Assembly (NCBI RefSeq): GCF_004210375.1
Contig: NC_134834.1
Coordinates: forward strand, 150,445,009 to 150,509,008
Source of the DNA: Tachypleus tridentatus
Taxonomy: Eukaryota; Arthropoda; Merostomata; Xiphosura; Limulidae
Length of the DNA: 64,000 bases
Direction: 5' to 3'
Every line of letters starts with the position of its first letter. Position 1 is the stretch's first letter. The position numbers and the translations under genes are program-made. Positions 24,801-38,035 of this stretch are shown here, piece by piece. Below the pieces are notes generated by a model, which saw nothing but the letters and a program-made list of their open reading frames with translations, did no database searches and was not told the DNA's origin.

Positions 24801-27800
24801 ATTGATATTTAACATGAACTATGTGAGATAACAAGCTTCTTAATATTTAACGTTATCATCAATATGAGGTAACATTATACATGATATTTAATACAAACAC
24901 TGGGAGATAAGAAGCTACTTAACATTTTACATCAACAACAATGTACGATAATGATATACTTGATTTCTAACACGAACAATGTGAGATAACAAGCTACTTA
25001 ATATTTAACATTGTTCATGATGTTACTATCACATTGTTCGGAACAATACACTTAACATCTGGCATCAAGAATGTGACTTGACAATCTTCTTAACGTCTAA
25101 CATCATCAACAAAGTGAGATAACAATATACTTGAAATATAACTCGAACAATGTGAGATAACAAGCTTCCTAATATCTAGCATCAACAATGTGAGATGACA
25201 AATTTCTTAACATCTAAGATCATCAACAATGTGAGATAACATTATACTTGATATTTAACACGAACACTGTGAGATAACAAGCTACATAACGTCTAACATC
25301 ATCACCAATGTGAGATAACAATATACTTAACACCTAAATGAACTATGTGAGATAACCAGCTACTTAAATAAGATAACATTATACTTGACATCTAACACGA
25401 ACTATGCGAAGTAACAAGCTACTTAACATCTGACATCATTAACAAAGTGAGATAATAATATACTCGACATCTAACATAAACAATGTGAAATAACAACATA
25501 CTTGAGATCTATCAAGAATGTGAGTTGACGATCTTCTTAACATCTAAAATCATCAACAATGTGAGATATCAATATACTTGACATCTAACACGGATTATGG
25601 GAAGTAAGAAGCTAATTAACATAATCAACAGTATACTTGAGTTAGTTAGTTAGTTAGTTATCACCATTAGATTCCAGCTAGGAACATAGGGCCGCAATCG
25701 CTTGCGGATTCTTCAACAGATATTTAAGTGAGTAGGTTGTTAACCCACTGCACCGAGCCGTCCCTAATTTAGCAGTGTAAGACTAGAGGGAAGGCAGCTA
25801 GTCATCACCACCCACCGCCAACTCTTGGGCTACTCTTTTACCAACGAATAGTGGAATTGACCGTCACATTATAACGCCCCACGGCTGGGAAGGCGAGCAT
25901 GTTTGGCGCGACGCGGGCGCGAACCCGCGACCCTCGGATTACGAGTTGCACGCCTTACGCGCTTGGCCATGCCAGGCCGTAATATACTTGAGATCTAACA
26001 CGAACTATGTAAGATAACAAGCTACTTAACATGTAACATCATCAACAATGTGATATAACAATATACTTTATATCTAACATAAACAATGTGAGATAACAAT
26101 ATACTTTATATCTAACATAAACAATGTGAGATAACAATATACTTATCACCTACCATCAAGAATGTGAGATAATAAGCTTCTTAACATCTAACATCATCAA
26201 CTATGTGAGATATCGATATACTTGACAGCTAACACATACTATGTTAGATAAAAAGCGACTGAACATCTAACATCATAAACAATGTCAAATAACAGTATGC
26301 TTAAATATAACACGAACAATGTGAGATAACAAGCTTCTTAATATCTATCATCGTCAACAATGAATTAACAATATACTTGACATCTAACATCAACAATGTG
26401 AAATAGCAATATACTTGACATCCAACAGCAACAATGTGAGATTACAATCTCCTTGACATCTAACATCAACAACAAAGTGAGATAACAATATACTTGATAT
26501 CTAACACGAACAATGTGAGATAACAAACTAGTTATCATCTAGCATCATCAACAATGTGAGATAGGAATATAGTGAGCATTTAATACGAAGTATGTAAGAT
26601 AACAAGCTTTTTAACATCTAACATCGTCAACAATGTAAGAACAATATACTTCACATCTAACAAGAACAATGCAAGATGACAAGCTGCTTAATATCTCCCA
26701 GAAACAATGTGAGATAATAATATAATTGACATCTAAGACGAACTCTATGAGATAACAAGCTATTTAATATCTAACATCATCAATAATGAGACCACAATAA
26801 ACTTCACATCTAACACGAACTGTGCGAAGTAACAACCTACGTAACATCTAACATCATAAAGAATGTGAAATAACAATATAGTTCACATCACATCCAACAC
26901 GAACTATGTGACTTAACAAGGTACTTAATATCTAACATTATCTACAATGTGAGATAACAACATACTTTATAACTAACACGAACTATGTGATATAACAAGC
27001 TATTTAACATCAAACGTCATCAAAAATGTGAGAAATCATTACACTTAATATTTAATACCTACTATTTTAGAGAACAAGCTACTTACCATCTAACATCATG
27101 AACAATGTAATATAACAATATACTTCATATCTAACACAAACTATGTGAGATAACAAGCTACTTAATATCTCACAATATGAACAATGTGAGATAACAATAT
27201 ACTTAACATCTACAATCAAGAATGTAAGAAGAATATCTTCTTAATATGTAACATTGTCAAAAATGTGAGATAACAATATACTTGAAATATAACTCGAACA
27301 ATGTGAGATAACAAGCTTCCTAATATCTAGCATCATGAACAATGTGAGATAAAATTATAATTGATATTTAACACGAACTATGTGAGAACAAGATACATAA
27401 CATCTACATCATGAACAATGTGAGATAACAATATACATTACATTTAACACAAACTATGATAGATACCAAGCTAGTTATCATCTAACATCATCAACAATAT
27501 GAGTTAACAATATACTTCACATCCAACACGAACAGTGTGAGATAACAATATACTTAAAATCTACCATCAAGAATATGAGATTACAATATTCTTAACACCG
27601 AACATCATCCACAATGAGATAACAATATACTTTACATCTAACACAAAGTGTACGAAGTAACAAGGTACTTAATATCTAACATCATAAACAATGTGAGATA
27701 ACAATATACTTAACATCTAGCATCAAGAATGTCATATGACAATCTTCTTAACATCTAGCATCATGAGTAATGTGAGATATTAATATACTCTATATCTGAC

Positions 27801-29190
27801 ACGAACTATGTGAGATAATAAGCTATTTAATATCTAACATCATCAATAATGAGATAACAATATACTTGACATCTAACACGAACTGTGCGAAGTAACAACC
27901 TACGTAACATCTAACATCATAAAGAATGTGAAATAACAATATAGTTCACATCCAACACGAACTATGTGACTTAACAAGGTACTTAATATCTAACATTATC
28001 TACAATGTGAGATAACAACATACTTTATAACTAACACGAACTATGTGATATAACAAGCTATTTAACATCAAACGTCATCAAAAATGTGAGAAATCATTAC
28101 ACTTAATATTTAATACCTACTATTTTAGAGAACAAGCTACTTACCATCTAACAGCATGAACAATGTGATATAACAATATACTTCATATCTAACACGAACT
28201 ATGTGAGATAACAAGCTACTTAATATCTCACAATATGAACAATGTGAGATAACAATATACTTAACATCTACAATCAAGAATGTAAGAAGAATATCTTCTT
28301 AATATCTAACATTGTCAAAAATGTGAGATAACAATATACTTGAAATATAACTCGAACAATGTGAGATAACAAGCTTCCTAATATCTAGCATCATGAACAA
28401 TGTGAGATAACAATATACATTACATTTAACACAAACTATGATAGATACCAAGCTAGTTATCATCTAACATCATCAACAATATGAGTTAACAATATACTTC
28501 ACATCCAACACGAACAGTGTGAGATAACAATATACTTAAAATCTACCATCAAGAATATGAGATTACAATATTCTTAACACCGAACATCATTCACAATGAG
28601 ATAACAATATACTTTACATCTAACACAAAGTGTACGAAGTAACAAGGTACTTAATATCTAACATCATAAACAATGTGAGATAACAATATACTTAACATCT
28701 AGCATCAAGAATGTCATATGACAATCTTCTTAACATCTAGCGTCATGAGTAATGTGAGATATTAATATACTCTATATCTGACACGAACTATGTGAGATAA
28801 CAAGCTACTTATAATCTAACATCATCAACAATGAGATAACAATATACTTGACATCTAACACGGATTATGGGAAGTGAGAAGCTACTTAACATTTAACATA
28901 ATCAACAATATACTTCAGATCTAACATGAACGATGTGAGATTACAATATACTTGACATCTAATATGAACTATGTAAGATAACAAGCTACTTAACATGTAA
29001 CATCATCAACAATGTAAGATAACAATATACTTGACATCTAATACATACAATTTGAGATAACAATATACTTGACATATAACACGAACAATGAGAAGTAAGG
29101 GGTTACTTAACATCATGAACAATGTGAGATAGTAATTTATTTGACATCTAAGACGAACAATGTGAGATAACAATCTACTTTACAGCTAAC
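24801..29190. repeat. Satellite G, dimeric unit of about 79 bp
   Basis: Alternating subunits of about 41 and 38 bp: one with ACATCATCAACAATGTGAGA followed by 'taacaatatactt', the other with ACATCTAACACGAACTATGT followed by 'gagataacaagctactt'. About 50 dimers, with a full-length SINE at 25,642-25,982. A block of about 1.06 kb is duplicated in tandem between 26,730 and 28,800. Confidence 0.9.
25642..25982 (-). mobile_element. SINE family 1 variant with a different 3' tail
   Basis: TATACTTGAG flanks both sides (25,632-25,641 and 25,983-25,992), indicating a retroinsertion into satellite G. The tRNA-like head (B-box on the minus strand) and central body match family 1. After the body motif 'ttagggacggct' the usual tail is replaced by an unrelated segment of about 110 bp (25,642-25,755) that ends in (TAAC)n. 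It is therefore a chimeric SINE with its own 3' end. Confidence 0.8.
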
Positions 29191-30020
29191 ATCATTTATA
29201 ACGTTGAATGACGTGAAAATATTTATTATGCAACTATGAATTGCAAATAGCATATATCTTTTTTATTTTAATGTTATTTTTACATTGGTTTGTTTTCTTG
29301 TCTTTTAACTGGCGATTGCACGGGAGTCGAGTAAGTAACTTACTGTCCTATTGGCTAATGTATGCAATACACTGTTCTATTGGCTAAAGTTGCAAAGTGT
29401 CATCACTTTATTCAAATCATTTTTGCTGCTTCTTATCTCTTTTCAAAATAGCTCAAGTTCGACGTCTGTCTCTGTTTTCTGTTACTCTGCTTTGTTTATT
29501 CAACGAAATCGAACACAAACCTAATTTAATGTAAATGTTTTTTGTCTGAGTTTCTTTTGAACTGATAAAGTGATTAATAAACATCTATCCTGCAGTGCCA
29601 ATTTTGTTTATATCCAAGTATTTTTTAAGTTATCTAACACAGCCCTTTTTCACTTTGAACTTGTCGTCCAGATAGAGAAACGTAGTTAAAAGTGCCCACC
29701 GCTAATTCTTGGGGTTTCCTTAACTGATTGTATAGTGGAACTATTTTAATAGAATAATCACATGCGAAACATGTTTTAGCAGAAAAGAGTCACGAACAAC
29801 GAATTCTTAGGTTTCCAGTTTAGGCACGATAATATCTGGCTTTACGTCAGGCCTTTTTAATGTGTACATACGTACGTAATATCGTGACAGTAGCTAGTTC
29901 AGTTTCATAGCTTTTGTATGTATTGGAAAACTTTTATTTCTTTTAACTACGTCGTAGATTCAATAACTAAATATTTCAAGACGTAATTGATCCGCAACAA
30001 TTACAGAACCTTACGAATGT
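29191..30020. other. Unassigned sequence
   Basis: No gene found. A 29,340-29,390 duplication ('actgtcctattggctaa' and 'actgttctattggctaa') contains ATTGG/CCAAT words twice, but no transcription unit can be placed next to it. Confidence 0.4.
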
Positions 30021-30029
30021 GAAATGACA

Positions 30030-30260
30030 GAAACTAGAATAAGCGGGGTCAGAATTTAGATCATAAAAGTGAGATAAAGCGGGGTCAAGAGTCAAGTCAC
30101 AGAAGTTGGATGGAGTAGGATCAAAGGTCACAAAAAGATGTATCAAGTCAAAGGTCAAATCACAGAAACTAGGTTATACGGAATCAAGAGTCATGTCATA
30201 GAAGTTAGATGGAGAAGGATCAAAGGTCACAAAAAGTTGTATGGGATCAAAGGTGAAGTC
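30030..30260. repeat. Degenerate repeat carrying four TCAAAGGTCA-type motifs
   Basis: A roughly 100-bp unit occurs twice (the run 'agaagtt' to 'gatcaaaggtcacaaaaag' at about 30,095 and about 30,195). TCAAAGGTCA is exact at 30,121-30,130, 30,148-30,157 and 30,220-30,229, with a one-base variant at 30,247-30,256. AAAGGTCA is the extended half-site bound by monomeric nuclear receptors (NR4A/FTZ-F1/ERR/ROR type). Regulatory use is inference only. The 60-codon minus-strand frame here is a repeat translation. Confidence 0.5.
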
Positions 30261-30654
30261 ATATTTTGAGGTTCAGAAATTTAGCTCGATCTTTCCACGA
30301 CGTACTACATCGTTTTTATATGTTCCAGCGAACGTGGATGTTATTTTTATGAGAATTACTCCTTTGTTATTTTTAAGTCTAGAATAATCTATAATTTTAA
30401 TCACAGAATGAACTAGGATTTGTTCCTCTGTGCACGAACGATCTTCTTTGAATTAATTAACCACGTGTTTACCAAACCCGCATTTCTCCAAGCTAGTTAA
30501 TTAGTGATCGGTTAAATAAATATCTCCATTTCTCTGTCATTTACTCTTTTCAACTATCAATCTGTTAATCCATCTATCTATGACATAAAATAGACACGAA
30601 AGCAAAACAATCAGGCTTCATTTATAGATTACTTTCAAATCTCGCAGATATATC

Positions 30655-30760
30655 TCATAATCTGAATATGACCTAAGAAGGTCGAAACGTTGTTCTCTAC
30701 TTTATTTTAATACCGGTATCAACCGTCTTCAGATACATTCAAGGGGGTTCATCGTCATCT
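30655..30760 (+). mobile_element. Fragment of a Penelope-type terminal repeat
   Basis: GAAGGTCGAAACGTTGTTCTC-like sequence preceded by CTGAATATGACC resembles the hammerhead-like core of the Penelope termini, but CTGANGA is altered to CTGAATA and the stem I partner is missing. It is a decayed solo fragment. Confidence 0.5.
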
Positions 30761-31014
30761 CCACGCTTTATTTTGCTTGAGTCTTAATGAAATATCTACA
30801 CGTAAATTACAGAAAATTTATAGCGAGAAGGCCTAAAGTTCGAAACCACAAAGTCAGTTAAAGTGAAGTGAAAAAATTAGAGTGTCTCTCAAATTCAAAT
30901 ACCTCAAATGGTCAATGTTCTGAAGTTTGATTCGCTGAAAGAGTACTACTTAAGAAGGTAGATCAGATTAGATAAAAAGGTCAGTATTTTAGGAGTCAGA
31001 AAAAATCATTGATT

Positions 31015-31345
31015 TATATGTACAATCAACAGATGTTCAGGTTATACAAAGTAAACACTTATCATTGTTTTACATGTACAATCAACAGATGTTCAGGTTA
31101 TACAAAGTAAATACTTATCATTGTTTTATATGTACAATCAACAGATCTTCAGGGTCTGTAAACTAAATACTTATGATTGTCATATACGTACAATCAACAA
31201 ATGTTCAGGGTCTGTAAACTAGAGACTTATCATTGTTATATTTGTACAATCAACAGATTTTCAGGGTCTGTAAACTAGAGACTTATCATTGTTATATTTG
31301 TACAATCAACAGATGTTCAAGATCTCTAAACTAAGTACTTACCTT
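31015..31345. repeat. Minisatellite H, unit about 57 bp
   Basis: Five to six copies of TGTACAATCAACAGATGTTC, then 'aggttatacaaagtaaatacttatcattgtt'. Later copies read 'agggtctgtaaactaga', so two unit variants lie side by side. Confidence 0.85.
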
Positions 31346-32019
31346 TGTTATATACGTAGTATAGAATACTGTCTACTGTACTTCATGATGTAATCGTGTA
31401 ACCACTTTTAACTTGATAGATCAAAGAGATATTGAAACAATTATATAAATACGTTTAGTATGAATTATTTCATTGCATATGTTGATTTCTATCCTTTTAA
31501 AAGCGAAGCGTTTTTGGGAACCTACTTACCGGAAGATTTTGGCGGTATAGTAACCAGCAGGAGGGAAAGGAAAGCGAGGAAGTCCATACTTGGCGGTCGC
31601 TAGAACCGAACTCGCGTTGTACGAGATTGAAACTATAGATGAAGTGAAAAATCGATACCATAAGCAAGGTCAAATCGAGGGTCAGAATTGTTTTACTGGA
31701 CGTTTATATGTTCCCACACGAATATAGAGGGTCAACCACTAGTATAAACAGAATCGGAGAAGGGAAATTTATTGCGAAACGACACAAATTATCAGAGTAT
31801 TTAGTTGCGGCTCATATGAAGCACTGTGTGGTTCTTTCTTCCTGTAGATCTGAAACGTTCTGGCAAGAACTTTCCAAGACGGGAAATATCCGTTTCTTAA
31901 AGAAACGAAACGTTATAAAAAAGTTGGCACGATCCTGTGGTTAGAGTGCTTCATTATAAAGAAACTAGGTCGTGGGGTTTGAACCTGTCGCTGGATATGC
32001 TCTATTCGATATTCAGTCG
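31346..32019. other. Unassigned sequence
   Basis: A 78-codon plus-strand frame at 31,708-31,944 has a normal start codon but no motif that I recognise and no repeat origin that I can show. I do not call it a gene. Confidence 0.4.
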
Positions 32020-32095
32020 TAGAGGCGTTATAATGTTACGACCAATCACAATGTTTGTTAGCAGAGAGTAGCCCAACAATGGGCGGTAAGTACTT
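32020..32095 (+). mobile_element. SINE family 1 body fragment
   Basis: 'ggcgttataatgttacgac' through 'agagtagcccaacaatgggcggt' follows the central body of family 1. Head and tail are too degraded to place exactly. Confidence 0.55.
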
Positions 32096-33029
32096 TTTAC
32101 TAATATCTTTATCTCTAGTTTAAAAGCTTCCAAATTATGCTTGTAAGTGATGTTTCATTGCGCAAAATTTAAAAAACCAAAACACTTGATGACAAGACTA
32201 GAAACCAGCAATTGTTTGATTCTTGTATCCGTGAAAGCGCAGATTGGTTTGACATAAAAGAAATTATCCATTTGTTTATCTCTAAAGACACAAACTAGAC
32301 TTTAAAATAATGGTAATTATGTAACATTTTATACCTAAAGAGACCAAACAATATCACAAAAGATCAATAGTTCAGTATTTTTATCCCTAAAAATGTTATG
32401 AAAAAGTTTACCATCAATCATTCATTCAGTCTTTTATAATTCTGAAATATGATGGCTCGTTTCTCCAAGCCTCGCTGGTTGCTCCAAATTTCCTAAACTA
32501 AAACTTGTCATCTCCAAACATATTTGTAATATCAGCTGAGTTCCTGTCTCTCTCTTGTTTTATAACAAAACCTTACACAATAGTAGGTATTGGATATTTT
32601 TTAGTAACAAAGACTCTAAACGTTTTGACAAACACTAGACAAACGAGAAATTTTAACGTAAACTTTTGTTTACTTGTAAATCACATAGTCGGCGAAAGGT
32701 TTTATACCACATGTTTAACTTTACACATACTGGACAGCATAACAATCAACTAAAACCGAAATTATTAAACTTTACAAACATTACACAACATAAAAATCAG
32801 CTCAAACCAGGTTGTTACCTTCATATTTTAATATTTTAGACACACTAGACGACTCAACAACGGTCTAATGACAGAAGGCTGCCCAAGCAGAGTTTTAGTC
32901 ATAGAAAAATGGAGCAGGAGAGCTATTGGAACACGTCTGGCCCCACATACTACCAAATAAATATACATTTCATAACGGAACATGATGAATTCTTAAACTA
33001 TTTAAAATGCAAAATCCATAACAAACTTC
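32096..33029. other. Unassigned sequence before satellite I
   Basis: No gene found. Two diverged copies of a unit of about 52 bp lie at about 32,710-32,815 ('ctttacacatactgg' / 'ctttacaaacattac'). Confidence 0.4.
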
Positions 33030-35635
33030 TCCTTGATGATTGTATTATATGTACAAACAACTCTTAACAAAAGTCTACCTGATGTTTCTCCTATATTTAG
33101 CAAACAACACTTGATAACAATATCCAATGTTTTCCCTATAAAAGGACCAAAAATTAATACGATATTATACGTACAACAATCATCCATAATAAGCTCTTGT
33201 ATGTTTACACCATATTGTACGTAAAAAAATTAATAGCAATGAACTTTTATATACTTTTATAATATTCCACACACAACAATTAATAATAATGAACTCTTCT
33301 CTGTTTATACCACATTTTACATAAAGCAATTAATGATAACAAACTCTTCTATGTTCATACCATATTCTACGTACGACAATCAATAGTAATAAACTTTTCT
33401 ATATTTATGTTATATTACATATACAACAAATAATAATAATGAACTCTTGTTTACACGTATAATATTCTACGTAGAAAATTTAAGAATAATGAAGTCTTCT
33501 ACCTTTATACCATATACTACGTACAACAAGTTATAATAATAAACTCTTCTATCTTTATACGTATTGGACGCAAAGAATTTAGAATAATGAACTCTTCTGT
33601 GTTTATACGCCAATGTACTTACAACAGTTAATAATAATGAACTCTTCTAGATTTATACCACATTGTACGTACAACAATTAATAATAATGAACTCTTGTAA
33701 ATAAAAATGATATTCTACCTACAAAAATTAAGAATAGTGAACTCGTCTACGTTTATACCATATTCTACGTAAAGTAGTTCATGATAATTAACTCTTGTAT
33801 GTTCATACAATACTCTACATACAACAAATAATAATAATCAACCCTTGTATATTTATACAATATTATATGTACAATAATTAATAAGAATGAACTCTTCTAT
33901 ATTTATACAATATTGTACGTCCAAGAATTAAGAATAATGAACTCTTCTATCTTTATACCATATTCTACATACAAGAAATAATAATAATCAACCTTTGTAT
34001 ATTTATGTAATATTCTATGTAAAACAATTCATAATAATGAACTCTTCCATGTTTATACCATATTGTACACACAACAATTAATAATAATGAACTCTTCCAT
34101 GTTTATACCATATTGTACACACAACAATTAATAATAATGAACTCTTCTATACATATATATATATAATATTCTACATTAATAATTAATAATGATGAACTCT
34201 CATATGTTTATACCATATTCTACGAACAACAGTTAATAATAATAAACTCTATGTTTACATCATATTTTTCCTACAGTTCATAATATTAATCTCGTGTATG
34301 TTTATACCAAATTGCACGTACAACAACTCATGATAATAAAGTCTTGCATGTTTATAGCATATTGTACATACAACAATTAATAACGATGAACTCTTCTATA
34401 TTATTATATTATATTCCACACACAACAATTAATAATAATGAACTCTTGTATATATATATATATGTAATACATATGGATGATATTCTACGTTAACAATTAA
34501 TAATAATAAACTCGTGTGTGTATATATATATATATATATGTATAATATTCTACGTTAACAATTAATGATAATAAACTCTCCTATGTTTATCCCTTATTCT
34601 ACGCACAACAATTAATAAAAAATCCATGTTTATATCACATTTTTTCCTACGGTTCGTGATAATAATCTCGTGCATGTTTATACGAAATTGTACGTACAAC
34701 AACTCATAACAATTAACTCGTGTACGCTTATACCATATTCTACGTACAACAACTCATAATAATGAACTCTTGTATTTTTATATAGTATTCTATTTAAACA
34801 ATTAATAACAATGAATTATTCTATGTACATACCATATCCTACGTACGACAATAAATAGTAATGAACTTCTGTATATTTATATAATATTACACATACAACA
34901 ATTAATAATAATGAACTCTCGTATATAAAAATAATATTATACGTATAAAAGTTAAGAATAGTGAACTCTTCTAGGTTTACACCATATTCTGCATAAAACA
35001 ATTAATAATAATGAATTCTACTATGTTCATACCATATTCTATGTACGACAAGAAATAGTAATGAACTTTTGTATATTTATATAATATTCCACATACAACA
35101 ATTAGTAATAATGAGCTCTTGTATAGACATATAATATTCTTCGTAGAGAAATTAAGAATAATGAACTCCTCTATGCTTATACCATATTCTATGTAAACAA
35201 ATAATAATAATCCAACCTTGTATATTTACATAATATTCTACGTACAACAATTAATAAGAATGAACTCTTCTATATTGATATAATATTCCACATGCAACAA
35301 ATAATAAAAATGAACTCTTCTATATATATATAATATTCTACGTTAACAATTAATAGTAATGAACACTTGTGTATTATTATACCATGCTCTACGTACAAAA
35401 ATTAATAATAATGAACTCTCGTTCATTATAATTCGTTTATACCTTATAATATGTACCATTCATCATAATGAACTCTTTTATGTTTATACCATATAGAACA
35501 TACAATAATTAATAATAATAAACTCTTCTATATTTATATAATATTCTACGTACAACAATTAGTAATAATCAACTGTTTTATGTTTTACCATATTCTACGT
35601 ATAAGAATTAATAATAATAAACTATTCTAATTGTA

Positions 35636-36180
35636 TTGGGTTGAGGAATAATTCGTGAGCGTTTTTTTCAAGTTAAAAAATATATTCATAATTGAAACGC
35701 TTTCGCAAAATATTTCATGTCATTTGGTAGATAATTTTTTGCTCTAATAGATGATGTGTTTAATTTTCATATGTCTTTAATTTTTGCTTTCATTTCCAGC
35801 TCATTAAATGGAATGTCAAGTGGACAAAATCGAGCATTTTCGACACCATCTGCTTTTCGCATTTAATTTCTTGCAATTTCGTTTAAAACAATGCATACTA
35901 TATAGCTAGGTATTACATGAAATAAAGTATCATAATAAATGTTTTGGGTGTAATGTGTTCACGCATTGAAGTATTGTATAGTCTTGCATGTAATGCGCCC
36001 CCCGCTAGTACAGCGGTATGTCTACGGATTTATAACGCTAAAATCAGGGGTTCGATTCCCCTCGGTGGGCTCAGCAGATAGCCCAACGTGGCTTTGCTAT
36101 AAGAAAACACACAAACACACATGCATGTAATGCTTGAATGACATTATTTAAAAACGCTCACGAATTATTCCTCAACCTAA
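35636..36180. mobile_element. Mariner-type MITE, carrying a nested SINE
   Basis: Terminal inverted repeats of about 31 bp: the left end starts TTGGGTTGAGGAATAATTCG and the right end, reverse complemented, starts TTAGGTTGAGGAATAATTCG, both continuing 'tgagcgttttt'. A TA dinucleotide flanks each side (35,634-35,635 and 36,181-36,182), the Tc1/mariner target duplication. About 420 bp remain without the nested SINE, far too short for a transposase, so it is non-autonomous. The internal sequence 35,770-35,880 has a short open minus-strand stretch that I cannot assign. Confidence 0.8.
35997..36121 (+). mobile_element. tRNA-derived SINE family 3, intact
   Basis: The head 'gctagtacagcggtatgtc', B-box GGTTCGATTCCCC, tail 'cagatagcccaacgtggctttgctataaga' and an (AC)n end give a complete SINE of about 125 bp. 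TGCATGTAATGC flanks both sides (35,985-35,996 and 36,122-36,133). It is nested in the MITE and therefore younger than it. Confidence 0.9.
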
Positions 36181-36354
36181 TATAACATATTCTACATCAT
36201 CAATTAATATTTTTGAAATCTTCTATGTTTATACCATATTGTACGTACAACAATTCATGATAATGAAGTTTTGTATGTTTGTACCATATTGTACACACAA
36301 AAACTAATAACAATGAGCTTTTATATATACATATAATATTTTATGTACAACAAG

Positions 36355-36473
36355 CAGCTCCCCGCTAGTCCAGCGGTATGTCTTCGGATTTACAACGTTA
36401 AAATCAGGGGTTCTATTCCCCTCGGTGGGCTGAGCAGATAGCCCTTTGTAGCTTTGCTATACGAGAAACACAC
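36355..36473 (+). mobile_element. tRNA-derived SINE family 3, intact
   Basis: Closely similar to the copy at 35,997, with B-box GGTTCTATTCCCC. GTACAACAAG flanks both sides (36,345-36,354 and 36,474-36,483) inside satellite I units. Confidence 0.85.
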
Positions 36474-38035
36474 GTACAACAAGTATAAATAATAAACTCT
36501 TCTACGTTTATTCTATATTATACGTAGAACAATTAACAAAGATGAACTATTTATATAATATTCTACGTACAACAATTAATAATCATTAACTTTTACATAT
36601 TTATATCACATTCTACGTTCAACAATTAATATTAAATAAGTTTTATATCTTTATACCATAGTGCACGTACAAAAAGTTATGATATTTAACTCTTGTATGT
36701 TTATACCATATTCTACGTACGACAATTAATAATAATGAACTTCTTTATGTCTATATAATATTTTACGTACAACAATTAATAATAATGAAATATTCTAAGT
36801 TTATACCATTCTGTACGTCAAAGAATAATAATAATGAATTCTTGTATGTTTATATAATGTTGTAAATACAGCAATTAATAATAATAAATCTTTTACGTTT
36901 ATACCATATTATACGTAGAACAATTAATAAATCTGAACTCTTATATATTTATATCATATTCTACGTTCAACAATTAATAATAATGAACTCTTGGATATTT
37001 ATATAATATTCTACGAAGAACAAATAATAATAATGAACTCTTACATGTTTATACAATATTTTACGTACGACATTTCATGATAATCAACTCTTCTATGTTT
37101 ATATAATATTCTACATGCAACAGTTATTAATAATGAATTATATTGTGTTTAAACCATATTCTACGTACAACAACTAATAATAGTGAACTATTCTACCTTT
37201 CCACCATATTCTAGGTCAACAATAAGGGATAATGTATTCTTCTATGTTTATACCACAATGTACATATAAAAATTAATAAGAATGAACTCTTATATATTTA
37301 TATAAAATTATACTTATAACAACTAATAATAATGAACTCATATATTTATATAAAATTCTACATAAAAGAATTAATAATAATGAACGCATATATTTATATA
37401 AAATTCTACATAAAAGAATTAATAATAATGAACTCTTCTTTGTTTATACCATATTGTACGTACAACAATTAATACCACTAAACTCTTCTATGTTTATACC
37501 ATATTCTACGTCAACAATTAACAATAATGAACTCTTCTATATTGATACCGTATTTTACGTACAACAATTAATAATAATGAACTCTTCTATGTTTACACCA
37601 TATTCTACTTACAACAATTAATAATAATAAACTCTTGTATATTTCTACCATATTCTACATAGAACAATTAATAATAATAAACTCTTTTATGTTAATACCA
37701 TATTCCACATGCAACAATTAATAATAATCAACTTTTGTATATTTATATAATATCCTACGTACAACAATTAATAGTAATAAACTATTCTATGTTTATACCA
37801 TATACTACGTACAACAATTAATAATAATGAACTCCTCTATGTTTATACAATATTTTACGTGCAACAATTACTAATAATGAACTCTTTGTGTTTATACAAT
37901 ATTGTACGTACAACAATTACTAATACTGAACTTTTGTATATTTATTTAATATTCTACGTACAACAAATAATAATAATGAAATCTTGTATATTGATATAAT
38001 AATGTATGTACAACAATTAATGATAATTGGTCATT

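Larger units (their letters stand above)
33030..38035. repeat. Satellite I, 50-bp unit
   Basis: About 85 units reading ATAATAATGAACTCTTCTAT then 'gtttataccatattctacgtacaacaatta'. The left end (33,030-33,240) is the most diverged. It is interrupted by a mariner-type MITE (35,636-36,180) and a family 3 SINE (36,355-36,473). Several units expand a (TA)n tract, for example at 34,520-34,545. Confidence 0.9.

Noticed and set aside
31708-31944. 78-codon plus-strand frame as a gene
   Set aside because: No recognisable motif, no splice structure that I could place, and an old SINE fragment lies just downstream.
36000-36065. Possible true tRNA genes at the SINE heads (also 40,117, 41,029 and 57,576)
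   Set aside because: Box B-like words are clear, but each is followed by SINE body and tail and flanked by target duplications, and acceptor-stem pairing is not evident. They are SINE heads, not tRNA genes.
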